Source: Xenoacremonium recifei
Taxonomy: Eukaryota > Ascomycota > Sordariomycetes > Hypocreales > Nectriaceae
Direction of reading: 5' to 3'
Assembly: GCA_012184525.1 (NCBI GenBank)
Contig: WOFQ01000004.1
Span: 310,001 to 374,000 of the forward strand
Length of the DNA stretch: 64,000 nt
Part shown: piece after piece, positions 1 through 12,500 of the stretch
Position numbering within the stretch: the stretch's first letter is position 1
Layout: the number at the start of each line of letters is the position of its first letter
The notes under the pieces: model-generated
Told to the model about the DNA's origin: nothing
The model's database searches: none
The model's input: the letters and a program-made list of their open reading frames with translations, nothing else
Position numbers and translations under genes: made by a program

Positions 1-1473
1 GATCCGTTCATCGAGCTGGCACACGGTACATCAGAGCAACATCAAGAAAGCACCACTCTTGAAGCAACCCAGACCCTTCCTGAGGAAGAGGAAGAAGATG
101 AAGAAGAAGAACAGCAAAGCCCTCCCAAAGACGAACCTTTGCCAGAAGATGAAGAGAATTCACGAAGCTCTCTTGAATATGCCAGACAAAGCCTGAGCAC
201 GCCGTCTCTTCCGACCCCGGAAGCCAGCGGCATAGTGGAGAGGCCCACTGCTCCCGAGAACGATGCCAAACCAGCCCCTCAAGACGAATACATGGAGTAC
301 TTCATGAACTATCTGCAAGCATTCCTACAAGATTTCAGGAATCTCTTTGCCCGATTCCGACGGTTTGACCGATTTATCTGGGACACGGCCCTCGAGTACT
401 TGGCAAGGTCAATAGTCTTCCTCCTTCTGGGAAGTTGCATCTTCAGTTTCTGGACGTATCAAGAACCACAGTCATGCGTCAATCCAGCTGTTCCCAGCTC
501 CACAGCTGCACCGTCCATCATCCCGTCGTCGGTGCCGTCGGCCTTGACGACCTCCGCCGTCACTTCGGCTCTGGTGCCGGTTGACGATGGCTCATCTGAT
601 GATTGGATCTTTACGAGGAAGCCAGATGTCTTTTTCTCCAAGTTGGATGGCGATTATCTCCTGAGGATAACCCCATCGGTTAAACCTGAGTGTCTTTCAA
701 TCGCCGCATATCGTGATGAGGCAGAGGCTATTATGAATATCTCGCCCTTCAACGGTGACTTCCTCGTCTCTTTTCCATACGACGAGTCGTATGGAACCCT
801 AAATGTCAAAGTCACTAGTACCTGCCGACCAAAAGTCAAGCAGATCTTCGAGGTCAGCTTTCCAGAGCGAAGCATCGTGGAGGAAGCCATGGAGTTTGCC
901 AGAAATGTCGCTCATGACCTTTCCGAGGGTGTCCCTGCTGCCGCTCAAGAAGCGGAGCGACGCCTCGATGAGGCCAAGAAGACTCTGGGATTGGATTCAC
1001 TGAGTCTTGATACTGTACTACAGGGGCTGGGCTCCAGGTTCGCAAAAGCTCATCGATCTCTCGGACCTGTCAAAGTCGAGATCAGAGACCGCGCTCGAGA
1101 GACTGCAGAGACAGTCTCTAAACAATTCAGTGACCTGAAAGCCCTCGTCGCGGAGCATTTGCCCGACAGAAATGACGTTCAGGATCAAGCACAACTCCAT
1201 CTTCTCGCGGCGCAGCTGAAGGCTAAGGTCTGGTGGCTCCAGGTGACTGGGAGCAAACAATACGAGGACTACAAAAGCAAGGCGAAGAAGTTCTTGGCCC
1301 TTGAGCAGGACAAAGTGTCTTTTGACCGTCAACAGCGATATTATCTGCGCCACTTTGAGGAGGAGTCGTGGCTCCAGCCTGAGGTTTGGAATAGGTTGTT
1401 CCGTGAAGCTCGGTGCCGGATGCACAAGCCCAACGGGCTCCGAGGCAATCGCGAATGCGACCGGGCGGCATAA
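1..1473 (+). CDS. 3' part of a single-pass membrane protein, function unknown
   Basis: The reading frame is open from the first base of the window to TAA at 1471-1473 (490 codons), so the gene begins outside the window. The first ~45 codons include a run of about a dozen Glu/Asp. A hydrophobic stretch at window codons ~137-157 (LARSIVFLLLGSCIFSFW) looks like one transmembrane helix. It is followed by a Ser/Thr/Pro/Ala-rich linker, a segment with beta-rich patterns and two cysteines, and a long charged helical C-terminal region (roughly codons 280-450) likely to be coiled coil. The layout suggests a tail anchored in a membrane with a large C-terminal domain, but topology is not determined. I recognise no family. 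No intron is needed in the part seen. Low-complexity acidic sequence on the opposite strand gives Ser-rich shadow ORFs, which I ignore. Confidence 0.75.
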   Translation, partial: DPFIELAHGTSEQHQESTTLEATQTLPEEEEEDEEEEQQSPPKDEPLPEDEENSRSSLEYARQSLSTPSLPTPEASGIVERPTAPENDAKPAPQDEYMEYFMNYLQAFLQDFRNLFARFRRFDRFIWDTALEYLARSIVFLLLGSCIFSFWTYQEPQSCVNPAVPSSTAAPSIIPSSVPSALTTSAVTSALVPVDDGSSDDWIFTRKPDVFFSKLDGDYLLRITPSVKPECLSIAAYRDEAEAIMNISPFNGDFLVSFPYDESYGTLNVKVTSTCRPKVKQIFEVSFPERSIVEEAMEFARNVAHDLSEGVPAAAQEAERRLDEAKKTLGLDSLSLDTVLQGLGSRFAKAHRSLGPVKVEIRDRARETAETVSKQFSDLKALVAEHLPDRNDVQDQAQLHLLAAQLKAKVWWLQVTGSKQYEDYKSKAKKFLALEQDKVSFDRQQRYYLRHFEEESWLQPEVWNRLFREARCRMHKPNGLRGNRECDRAA

Positions 1474-2451
1474 GAGGGCAATTTCCTCTCTTTCTCTTTT
1501 CTCTCTCGCTTTTGGGTTCATATGCATGACTACACGCAAGTAGGTAGGACGGATGGAAGGCTGGGTTGGACTGAGATCTTTGAGGTATTGGTAAGGGACC
1601 GACTGGAGTTTGGGAGGCTGTCTCGTATGATGTATTCGGTAATGGGGCCTCTATTACGTCTTCTTCGACTGTTCATACAGTCAACGCCACTCTATTGCCA
1701 TTATCTATAGCAGCCAAGAACCCTACTCTGAGGTTCGTGGTGTGCGACTTATATTACGGAGCACACGGGAAAGATGGCGTCTGGGTTTTGTTTGGAGATA
1801 GGAAATACCAAGTTTGCCGTCTCTTTCAACAGAGCTATGTGCAATTAAATGACACGCATGTCGCTTCCTGAATTCATATGAACATCTGTTTGGAAGATGT
1901 AGTTCATGCAGAGACAGATCTATTGATTCTGGGCCGCCTATCATGCAAGATGGGTGTTATCGACAGCCTGGAGGCGCTGGGGCCAATTTCAGGGATTCAG
2001 GGGCTTCACGTGCCCAATTTCCAGGGCCCCCCACCGATGCAAATTCGCCAGGTACCGTTGTACAGAGATTTTGCGGGTGGGCTACATGGAGACGGGCCGC
2101 TCCCAATCAAAAGCTCTGTTGACTTCCCCCGCCAGGTGAGGGGCAGGTTCTTCCGCTCGCACTTTTGGGCAGCCTGCCAGCGACCATCCAAACTTGCAGC
2201 ACACCATCTCGTTTTATCCCACTGCTGTGCCTCTATACCCTCACCAGCATCTCAATATACCGGTAAGTTCCTCCTGAAGCAACACCACCCGCGCAACGGA
2301 GAGGAGGAGAATATGGGCGACGTGGCAAGCTCTCTGGGGAGCAGTGGCAACATGGACGAGGAGGGGCGGAAAGCTTTAGGCGGCCATGGCTAACCCGTTC
2401 TCTTTTGTTTAGATAATTTCAGCATCACCGTCAACACTCACAACTGCCAAT
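1474..2451. other. Intergenic: terminator side of the membrane protein gene and promoter/5' leader of RanBP1
   Basis: No supportable gene. A 171-codon + strand ORF at 1878-2393 has no family resemblance and overlaps the predicted RanBP1 leader intron, so I treat it as chance. The right end carries the leader intron described separately. Confidence 0.6.
2263..2412 (+). other. Predicted intron in the 5' untranslated leader of RanBP1
   Basis: A consensus donor (CCG followed by GTAAGTTC) lies at 2263. A GCTAAC branch motif sits about 20 bases before a pyrimidine-rich tract and a TTTAG acceptor ending at 2412. The acceptor lies 39 bases before the ATG at 2452. The spacing and all three signals match the coding introns of this genome. 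Size would be 150 bases. It is inferred from sequence only. Confidence 0.6.
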
Positions 2452-3554
2452 ATGTCTGCTTCCGAGCCTACCGAGCCCAAGGTCGAGGAGACCAAGCCCG
2501 AGGTCCCCGAGGTACGTCTATCATTGTCGAAGAGCCAAGTTTCGCGAAGCCACTCCGCAACAACGAACTCGCCCTTTTTCTACCCCTCAAGCGCCCCAAA
2601 ATACTCAGCAGGAGCTCGCGTCGTTTCCGCACGACTAACATGGATGACATAGACCGGCGCTGCCGACAAGCCTGCGGAGGAGGAGAAGCCCGTTACCTCT
2701 TCGGCCGTTTTCTCGATGTTCGGTGGTGGTGCCAAGAAGGAGAAGAAGGATGAGGAGGACCGGGGCGACAACTCAGGCAGCGCCAAGGCCCAGCGAGAGG
2801 CTGCTGAGGCTGCCAAGGGCGATGCCCCCGAGGTACGTGATAGAATGAAGTTCGATCTTCATGGCATGGTCGATCATGATGGCATTTTTGCCGTGTGTCG
2901 TACAGGAGAACCTATTGCTCACAAACTGCGGTGTAGGAAGAAGCGCCCGAATCCGAGGATGTCCACTTCGAGCCCGTTATCAAGCTGACGGAGAAGGTCG
3001 AGGTTAAGACCAACGAAGAGTCGGAGGAGCAGATGTTCAAGATGCGCGCCAAGCTCTTCAAGTTCGTCAAGGAGAGCAGCGAATGGAAGGAGCGAGGAAC
3101 TGGTGACGTTCGTCTCCTCAAGCACAAGGAGAACGGCAAGACGCGCCTGGTCATGCGTCGGGACAAGACTCTCAAGGTCTGCGCCAACCACTACAGTACG
3201 TATCTCTAGATGCTCGGGATGCGGGCAGATTATGCCCTTTTTTCCAAAGAAGATGGTCGGCTGACGATCTGCAGTTGTCCCGGAGATGAAGCTGTCTCCC
3301 AACGTTGGCTCTGACCGAAGCTGGGTTTGGAATGCGGCGGCCGATGTCAGCGAGGGCGAGCCCGAGGCCGTCACGTTGGCCATTCGATTTGCCAACTCCG
3401 AGAGTAAGTAACAAACACGTAGACAACGAGGAAGACCTCGCAATAGCTGACAGTAATATCAGACGCCAATCTGTTCAAGGACGCTTTCCTCAAGGCCCAG
3501 AAGGACAACGAGGAGATCTTCGCCAAGGCCCAGGCTGCTGACGAGGCTGCCTAG
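2452..3554 (+). CDS. yrb1: Ran-binding protein 1 (RanBP1/Yrb1)
   Basis: RanBP1 binds Ran-GTP in the cytoplasm and stimulates RanGAP-driven hydrolysis, releasing Ran from karyopherins after export. The gene is join(2452..2511, 2653..2832, 2937..3195, 3275..3403, 3463..3554), giving 239 residues, near the usual fungal length. The N-terminal ~75 residues are acidic/Lys-rich and disordered. The Ran-binding (PH-fold) domain follows at about residues 90-225: it opens with DVHFEPVIKLTEKVEVKT and contains the family patterns FKERGTGDVRLLKHK (here WKERGTGDVRLLKHK) and RLVMRRDKTLKVCANH. Acceptor choice in intron 2 is forced: an earlier CAG at 2902-2904 would lead to a stop. The downstream TAF14 gene is on the same strand 1.4 kb away. 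A leader intron is predicted upstream. Confidence 0.93.
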
Positions 3555-4949
3555 ATGGCCTTTTCGTCGTGTCGCCCAAGCCATCGCTCCCCTACCCTCG
3601 CCAATACGGCTGTCAGACAGACGAAGCTGAGCGAGGAATCGTATGACTGTATGGACGATCTCATCGACATGACGGAGTTGAATCGTCGCTAGTCAACCCC
3701 CCCAGACACAACATCTCTCACAACATACCCCTTTTGGACTTTGACGTTCACATCACCCACCCACCCCCGCCCGCATTCACAACGTACTCAACTTAACCCA
3801 CACCCGCTTTGCACGTTTGCACCCGAACACAGACAGACACGGACGATGGACTTGACTGCAATGGTCAGACGGAGGACGGACAGACGGAATGGACGTCGCC
3901 AAAGAGTGGAATGGGAGGTGGGCACCAAGTGGTTGCTCACTCCGGAGACGTCTTGTTGGATGGAAAGCATAAGAGCATCAGATGACACAGCACGCACCCA
4001 TGAATTGAAAAAATTTAGATAGACATTTTTAAGTCGTTCCCTGGAGACTGGACATGTGAATGTGAGGGAAGCCACCGGATGGAATATGGGGCCTGGGCTT
4101 TTCCGTAATGCCTGCGGCACGTTGGGGAAGGATCAGTGTAGAATTGGGTCTCAGGGGATGTCCAACAGGCTTCTCATTGGGTTGTCTAATGTATTTTCCA
4201 CGAGAACAGCCAGATTACCTCTTTTTTAGGTTTAGGAGGCGAAGTGAGGCGTCCGGGCTGAGGCGTGGTTCAGCATCATCACTGTACATGGATGGGGACT
4301 GGGTCAGGAGCCCTAAGTCGTGGTAGTAGATACCAGGTACTTGCTAGGATCTGTGTTGATGGCCAGTGCTCCGGCTTCTGGCATTGGAAGAAACCATATG
4401 CAATTACAGACGCAAAAGGCATCCTCGAACGAGTCTGAGACTTCATATAGGACAACTTATGGCTTATAGTAGTGCAGCAAGCATCATGGCAGCCACATGA
4501 GGCTGGTAGAGTGCCCGAGGAGCACCGCCTTACTAATGGAAGAGACCTCGAAGGGAGCGAGCGAGGGACAATGGAGAAGGCCGGGCTTTACCTTATCCAC
4601 TCCAGCCAGCCAGCCAGCCAGCTGCCCGGGCACTGCACCAACCAACCAACAGCACTCATCAAGTGACTGCTGAGGCGGGCTGGACTGGAGACTGGAGAAT
4701 GGAGACTGGCTGGAGCCGCAGGTGCTCAGCACAGCGAGTTTCGTTTCGCCCTGCCGCCGCCGCCTCGCCTCGCCTCGCACTACACCTTGACCTCCTCCCA
4801 TTCCATCCATTCCCCATCTCCCCCAATTATTGCTCCTGGCTGCCGGATCTTCTGCTTCTCCATTGTCGTCACCTCTTATTTTTTGGGCGTTTCTGTCGGA
4901 GATCTGTAATCGAGTTATCTTCCGCTAGAACGGCGGCCGACGGCTCAAG
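3555..4949. other. Intergenic between RanBP1 and TAF14
   Basis: Nothing gene-like apart from the likely 3' UTR and the TAF14 promoter/leader. The right part (about 4600-4900) is C/T-rich, as is common for fungal leaders, and includes a CCAG microsatellite at 4602-4622 and a short CCAA run at about 4640-4652. Confidence 0.6.
4602..4622. repeat. (CCAG)n microsatellite
   Basis: About five uninterrupted copies of a CCAG tetranucleotide upstream of TAF14. No function assigned. Confidence 0.85.
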
Positions 4950-6470
4950 ATGTTAGTCGAGGTGCGTGTCTGTCCTTTTTTTTTCTCCCTCCCTCCTGTA
5001 CCGTCTGTTCGTCTCGGAAGCTCGTTGGTTGGCCGCTGTCGGAGTCTTCTTGCGTCGTTGGCTGGCTTCCCGTCCGCGATTCACGGTTGCTTCTGCACGC
5101 GCAGACTCGCCCAGTTGGGCGGACGATAAAGCGCAGGCTCTCAGCCCGTCAATGCGCCGGGGAAGCTGCTGCGGGTTGTTGCTGGACGGGCGATTCGGCT
5201 GCCTTGCCTTGCACGTTGGGTGTCACGAAACGCGATGGCGGTGTTCTCACCTCAACATCACCATTTCCGTTATTCGTTGTCTTTCGTGTTCACCGCATCG
5301 TTTACGCACACGCATGACTCCAGCGCGCGAGAAGCCAGCTTTCCTTCGCAAGCAAAAGAAGCCCAGCACGCTCTCCTCGAGATTCCGGGAACTGAACGAT
5401 GACGCCTCGGCCTCGCCGCAACACCCACGCGCCCCGGCGACTCGGGGATCGCGCCAGTGTAGGACCAGCTGCTAACCTGCTGCAGCGCAAAGTCAAGGTC
5501 GTCACGGAGCAGCATGTCATGTAAGCAATGCCTCTTCTACCTCTGCGCCTGCTCTGCTCTGCGTGCCAAGGCCGCGTCCACTGACTGCCGAGTAGCGACA
5601 AGCCGTCTCCCATGGAGAACTTCCCCATGCGGGCATGGAGCCTGAAGTTGTACCTCCTAGACGAGGACGGTAACGAGCGCCCTGCCGATGTGTTCACCAA
5701 GGTTGTCTACAACCTACATCCCACCTTCGAGAACCCCCATCAGAGTACGTGACTGCCTGCCTACCCTTTGCGCCTGTTCGCGCCTCTACGAAGCTAACCC
5801 GAATTCCTTTGTCCAGCTTTCACGAAGCCGCCCTTCACCTGCTCCAATGAGGGCTGGGGTGAGTTCGAAATCAGCATCGACTGCTATACCACCGAGAAGA
5901 CCAAGATCACCGCCCCGATCATTCAGGACCTCAACTTCCTGGCACCACAGTATGATGTGGTCCACAACATTACCTTCAAGAACCCTTCCCAGGCTCTCCA
6001 GGAGCGGTTGCGCGAGACGGGCCCCCTGCCCACCGACGATGACCACCGGCCCAAGAAGAAGGGCGTGACCGGCAAGAAGAGCGCTCAAAAGTTCGACTAC
6101 GAGAAGATCGCCGAGGCACTGGAGAAGCTCGAGGAAGAAGATCTGCTGCGAGTCATTCAGCTCATCAACGAGAACAAGAGTCCGGAAACGTACATCAGGT
6201 CTGATATTGACGGTGAGTCTCGCACCCATCTCCATGATTCTTCTGTTTTTTGCACAGTTCCGCGTCGATTGATACGTGCTTGGTGCTAATAGTGGATGAC
6301 CTACGTGAAGCCGGCGAGTTCTCTATCGACCTCTACACCATGCCCGATGTCCTCACCTCAAAAATCTGGGATCACCTGGTAAGCTTCTTCCGAAAGATAT
6401 TCCTGTGTGTACCATTGATCGGGATTGCTGACAAAGCACGAAATAGTTGAAGAAGGGTCTTGTTAGTTAG
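4950..6470 (+). CDS. taf14: TAF14: YEATS-domain subunit of TFIID/TFIIF and chromatin remodellers
   Basis: The YEATS domain reads acylated histone H3 tails; yeast Taf14 is shared by TFIID, TFIIF, INO80, SWI/SNF and NuA3. The model is join(4950..4961, 5486..5520, 5596..5744, 5817..6212, 6311..6378, 6447..6470), 227 residues. The YEATS domain covers about residues 5-140, with the typical RAWSLKLYLLDEDGNE, KVVYNLHPTFENPHQTFTKPPF and GWGEFEISI blocks. A basic linker (KKKGVTGKKSAQKFDYEKI) leads to a C-terminal ET-like domain at about 160-227. The first coding exon is only 12 bases and is followed by a 524-base intron; the last coding exon is 24 bases. For intron 5 I use a GAAG acceptor at 6310, because the GCTAAT branch motif directly abuts the earlier TAG and the resulting DAGEF matches relatives. 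The tiny first exon is the least certain part. Confidence 0.9.
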
Positions 6471-9400
6471 AGGGCCCCTGCTTACTGAATATGGCACCCT
6501 TGGTGGTGTATGTCGTATGGAGAAGAAAGGTCGTTCTCCAGGCCAGTGGATATGAACAGTAATGAAGTACGCTCAAAACAACACAAAACAAGAAAAAAAG
6601 AAGGGGGAGAGGAAGGTGAAGAAAACCACGGCGATAAAGGCATAAAATGGGGACATACTTTGACAACCGTTGGACGACTGCAGGCGCTAAAACTTGGACG
6701 TTGGACGGTCTTGATGTTTCCCTCCAATATCTAGGGAGAGCCAACGAGCTACAGAGCACGAATCTCGGCGTTAATTCACGACGAAGATGATGACTGGATG
6801 GAAGGATCAATTGACCAATGGCTTAGGTTCTTGAGATCACTTTCTTCGCAGGAATTTGTGTTTTCATTCATCCCCTACGGCGACTTTGCAGATTCCTTCT
6901 GATGCCGTAGGAGAGAACCCGGTGGCCGGTGGTCGGAACATTCTCCTCGTGGCACTTGCAAGGGAGGCGTCGGTGGCTTTTCATGTTTTTGCTTTGCGAT
7001 TTCCGGGGAAGCTGTGGCAGATCGGGAAGGGGATGGCACTCATCTAGGATACCCCAATTTGAGGACTAGATCTGTGAGGAGTTGAACCGCGGAAGGGAGG
7101 CGAACGGACTCAAAAAAGCGGAGGGGAGAAGGGAATGATTCTATCGGCTTGACTTCCATTGCTTATTTTATGTGTAGTTGCGAGTGCATTGAAAGGGCTG
7201 TAAAAGGTAATTACCAAAACAACCATTTGCTTACAACCATATGTGTTTCAGCCAAGTCCCCTAATCCGTACTATGCTGTTGGTCGACCCAAGCTAGACAG
7301 ATATCCGGGGTAAGGAGGAGACGAAAGGTCCGAGACCGAATGCCGTGCTCCGGGGACGCAACCTCTTCGTCCCAACCCCCGGGCCGGACCCATGCTTGGA
7401 CAGAACTTCTATCCGCGCCTGTCATAAATCACGAATGAACCAGGGAGTCGGCAATTGAGATGGGAACTGAGATGTAATGTCAGATTGGCGGCGTTCTGCA
7501 TTTCGATGCTGCGGCCGGAGATGGTCTTGGTCGTCCGTGGGGGGGCACTGGGGAGGAGGAGACGTCTCCGGGCCGGGACCGGGACCGGAAGATTCGGAAG
7601 CGGGGAAGAAGTCCGGAGAGTACGGAGAGCAAGGCGGATGAAAAATGAGAAGTGTTTTACTCGAGGATGGTGAGAAATTATATCACTCGGCTGTACATGA
7701 TGTCGTTGCATTGCACGCAGTCTAAGTGAGGTAGTTCGTGAAGCACAGATCACTCGCGGCTACCCCGGATTTCGACGTCAAGCAACCCCTGGTTTCTGTG
7801 ACAAAGCATGACAGGAGCTTCAGGCGAGGCGGACAGGGTCAGCGTAGCCTGCACTTTTGGAGGGGGTCTAGTTGGCCGGGCGTGGTGATGACGATGGGAA
7901 CGGGGGCTGATAGGCGGCGGAGGGGTGATTGGTGGGGAGGGAGGAGTCTGAGCGGGAAAATAGAGATGCAGAAACGAGGAGCATACACGTATGTACCGAC
8001 AAGAGGGAAGAGGCTGCGTGCAGGGGGTTGCAGTGCAGATGGTTGAAGTGGCTAGACGTGGGTGTGTGAGACTGGAGGGAGGAGTTGTGTAGGTGGTGAT
8101 GGTCTACCACAGACGAGACAGACAACTAGACCCAGCTCACCAGCCCCCAATTGATAACAGAAATGCGCTTGACACGGCAGTTGAGAGAGCCCACGAGGAG
8201 GGATCTGCTCGCTACCAGCTTTCCAGCCCGTTTCCATTATCAAACTGCGGTTGACCACCTGCCGTTGGGCTACTAGGCCAGCCCGCTCACAGGGCGCGCT
8301 AGCAATGGAGGCTCAGAGAGGAAGCCCTGCCACGCCGCACAGCCAGGATATCCCATGGATGCTGAAAGTTCGAGAATCTGGACCTTTGTGCGGGAGTGTG
8401 GGAGAGAGTGTGTGTAAGTGCTATCGCGCATGCAACGCTGGGCCGGGGACGCATGGAGCATGGGATTGCAGCTGGTTGGACTGCGCTGGACCTATAATCT
8501 CCCTGTCCTCCCGCGTCGTCCCTCCCCGTATCATCGTGACGGAGAAGTTCCAGTTCCAGGCGAGTCACCTGAGCGGTCGCGTCTGCTCCATCGGCAAGGT
8601 AAGCAGTTGTGCATTCCCCGTCCCTTCATCGCCCATTCGTCATCATCGTCACCTGGCTCTGTTGGCAAGTCACATGGTCTCTGCTCGGTGCCGGGACGGG
8701 CTGGGAAGGAACTGACAGAAGTGCCTGCCTTCCTTCCGTCTCTGACAGCTGGAGGTCTCCCCTTTTCTTCATCACATTGCCATCTTTCCATCCATCCACA
8801 TCTCCATCAATTGACTTCAGCTCTCCCCCTCCATCATCTTTAAGGAAATTTCTTCAAGTCCCCTGCCACCCCGCGCGCGCCTTTAGCACCCTCCCAAAAG
8901 AGGATCGCCGTTCTCGAAGACCAGATAGAACAAAAAAAAGCACGGTCGACTAAGCAGCAGCGGCAGCAGCAGAGACCACCCAATCACAACGCGCCCCCCG
9001 CTCTCTGACCAGGCTCTCGCCTGCTCTCGCTTGCTGGCCGATTTCCTACGAATAGAGCCGCTTCCCCTCGGCCCACGTCGCTCGCTCTCCCTTCCTCAAG
9101 CTGCTCCAGCCCACCAATTCCGCAATCCCGCCGCAAACCGAAACCACCGACGACGACCACCAGCAACCGCGAGACTCCAAGCCTGTCGACGCGAAACCCT
9201 TGTCGCGATCTGCCTGCACGTTGCGCCTGATTTGCTTGCCTACGCGCGACCCCCGCGCCTGCGTGCGCTTGCAAGCCAGACACCGTGGAGGGGATCCGCG
9301 CGTGCCGTCTCCCCGCCTCACCTGCGGCTGTTGTCGCTGAGACTGCGAGAGAGAGGAAGATAGAGGCAGAGACAGAGTGCGGAAAGGTTGCGTGCGTGTG

Positions 9401-9540
9401 TAAGCGTGTTAACCGAGGCTCACACGCTGCGGAGGATACACTCTGGTCGGACAAGAGAAACCGGGTAGAAGTCTAGCTGAGAGATCTGCTAGGAGGATCA
9501 GTTCGACTCGACTCACCTCGACTCGACGACTCACACCATC
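6471..9540. other. Intergenic, 3.1 kb, upstream of the Zn2Cys6 factor
   Basis: No ORF here resembles a protein family and the ORFs present overlap each other in both strands. The last ~700 bases (8850-9540) are C-rich with few ATGs and look like a long leader of the transcription factor gene, a usual arrangement for fungal regulators. No tRNA or other RNA gene was recognised. Confidence 0.55.
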
Positions 9541-12500
9541 ATGGCCCCGTACGGCTCTACCCAGCCGCCCTCTGTGGCTACGACCTCGAGTCCCACTGGC
9601 TCCTCGCAGATGCAGCAACGTCAAAACTCGGCGACGTCGCAGTCGCAGCCGCCTGCCGGGCATAAGCGCGTCTACCAGGCCTGCATCCCCTGCCGTCGCC
9701 GAAAGGTGCGCTGCGACCTGGGCAGCGTCGATAACCCCCATGACCCGCCCTGCGTGCGCTGCCGCCGTGAGAGCAAGGAGTGCTTCTTCAGTGCGACGCG
9801 TCGCAAGCGTAAGAACGACGACGACAGCGATGTCGACGAGTATGTCATTCGCAACGGCCGCAAGCGCGTCCATGCCGACAGCCCGCCTCCCGTCGTCGAG
9901 CGCCGCGGCTATAGCGAGGTGCCGCTGACGCCCGGCGGCTCGCAGGGACGAAGCCGACCGCTGCGTCGCCCCGGGGATGATGGGAGGGATGGCGACTTTG
10001 GCGGCGACGGCGATGCGAACCAGACGTTGGAGAATCTCGAGGCGCAGACTGTAATGCGGAGAGGCATGTTCGGTCCGCACGACGCCCTTGATCTGCTCTA
10101 TAAGGCGGCCACTGATAGGTACCTTACCCAAACCCTTGCTTTTCGCCTGGCTTCGGGTTAAGGCGACGAATAGCCTTCGACCAATCATGCTGACATATGT
10201 TCTGCTTTGTAGTCCCGTCGCAACCCATGAGCGCAGAGAGAGTCGGACATCTGCGACGGCTGTCCCGCCGCAACTTCATAATCTTGACGGTATGCCCAGA
10301 ACCGTCCCGCGATCGTCCAAGGCGGTGCCGCCCAAGGTTGCGCCACAGCCTATCGACCCCGAGCTCTCCAAGACAGACATGAGCGACCAGCCCGGATATG
10401 TCGAGGCCATTCGGGCTTGGAATCGCTTCCGCTTTGTTCGGGCGGGATGGTTCACGGCGCTGGAGGCCATCGAGTACATTGACTAGTAAGTCTAGAGACC
10501 CCTTTGTTTTCTACTGGGTATTGACTGTTGCAGCTACTACAAGTATCTCTCCCCGCTGACGCCCATCTCGCCTCCGACATTCAGCAACCCCGCTTCCCAC
10601 GTCACCTTGCTGTACGACGAGCCCATTCTCACCGTCACGCTCTTGACCATTGCTTCGAGGTATAGGCAGATGCCTGGTACAGGCGGCCATTGCAGGTCGC
10701 ATGCTATCCACGAGCAGCTCTGGACATATCTACGGGGCATGATTGAGCGATGTCTTTGGGGACAGGAAGCATTCGGAGGGGGCTTCTGTATGCACTCTTC
10801 AGCCGTCATCGATGAGAGCCAAACAAGCAGCACAGCACCCTGGCGAGGAATGCGCAAGGGCAGTCTACGCACCTTGGGCACCATCGAGTCTCTCATGATA
10901 TTGACAGAATGGCATCCTAGGGCACTGCACTTCCCTCCAACTGAGGCGACTGACGAGCTGGTGCTGCCCATGCAGGAAACCCTGAACGCCCCCAGTCTTT
11001 CAGATGAAGATCCAAGTAAGGGCCAGGGTCCAGGATTCGGCGGACGTAGGATCGAAAGCTGGCTGGAACCGGCATGGAGGAGCGACCGAATGTGCTGGAT
11101 GCTGCTCAGCACTGCCAATGGCCTTGCGTACGAGCTCGGTGTCTTTGATGACATTGACGAGATGCTTAAAGACGACGCTATCACACGTCCAGAGTACCAA
11201 GAGGAGGCATATAGACAGCGGGCCTACCGCATCAAGCGCCTGCTACTCATCTACACGACGCAGTTGGCAGGCCGGCTGGGCTGGACCAACATGGCTCCCG
11301 AGCACCTTCGAAAGAGTGACCCGGCAGTGTCTAGGCGACGGCCGAACTCTCATGAGGGTACGACTCCGGGTACGAATCCATCTTCCTTGTCGAATGCCTT
11401 CAACTACGTTCCAGACCTAGAGCTGGACGACCAGATCATACATTGCTGGGCCGGCATCAGCAATGCGATGCACTTGGGTAACGAGAAACTTTTCCGATCT
11501 CGCAAGCATACGACGGAGATCATCCAGACAGGGAAATATGTCGAGCTGCTCAAGGGCTTCATGCCCCTGTTGAAAGACTGGTGGCGGGAGTTTGAGCTGT
11601 TCCGACTGCCTCAGTTCATTCGCCATATTCTAACCATTGAGTACGAATATGTGCGCATTTACATCAACTCGCTGTCATTGCAGGCTGTCGTGGAGCGATG
11701 TACCAACAACGCCGGGCACAGTGTCATCAATGCAGGCCACAACGGCAACATGCCCGGGACTTCACACCCACAGCTATCGCCTCAGACAATGATCAACTAT
11801 GGCAAGCTGCCTCTTGGACAGCTTGGCGGCTTCACCGTTAACGACCAGGAGTACGTTCGTGAAGTTGTGGAGGGAAGCCGAAACCTGCTTCGAACTGTCG
11901 TGGACGGGCTGCTCCCGGGAGACTACCTCAAGCATGCGCCTGTGAGGACATACTTCCGAATTATCAGCGGAGCCATGTTCCTTCTGAAGACGTTTGCTCT
12001 GGGTGCTCCTCGATCAGACGTCAAGATGAGCATCGAGCTCATGGATTCAACGGTTGAGGCACTACGCAACTGCGTGGTTGATGACGTTCACCTGGGCATC
12101 CGGTTTGCAGACCTGCTCGAGTCCCTGACAAGCCGACTGCGGAACCGTTTTATTCAAGCGCCCACCATGCAGCAGGCCTCTGGTAAGGGGCAGAGTCCAC
12201 TGCCTGAAGCGGCGGCAAACGGCATCACTGCGTCACTCCTAGATGGAGAAGTGAGTGCAAGCTGGGTGGGAGGACACGCGCAGAAGCTACGTGATGGGCT
12301 CAACGGGCACTGTAAGTTACCATCTTCCCACGCCTCTCGTAAGATCCCAACCACTAACAAACTCACCACAGCAGCTCGCGCAACCTCTCCCTCAAATGAG
12401 CCCAACATCTCAGCCACACCCTTCGACCTCTCCGCTGGCAACTTCCCCTATCCTGGCACCACACCCCTCGGCCCTTCAACACCCGCCGCCGCTGCAGATA

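Noticed and set aside
1878..2393. 171-codon + strand ORF before RanBP1
   Set aside because: Overlaps the predicted leader intron and shows no domain; probably a chance ORF in promoter and leader DNA.
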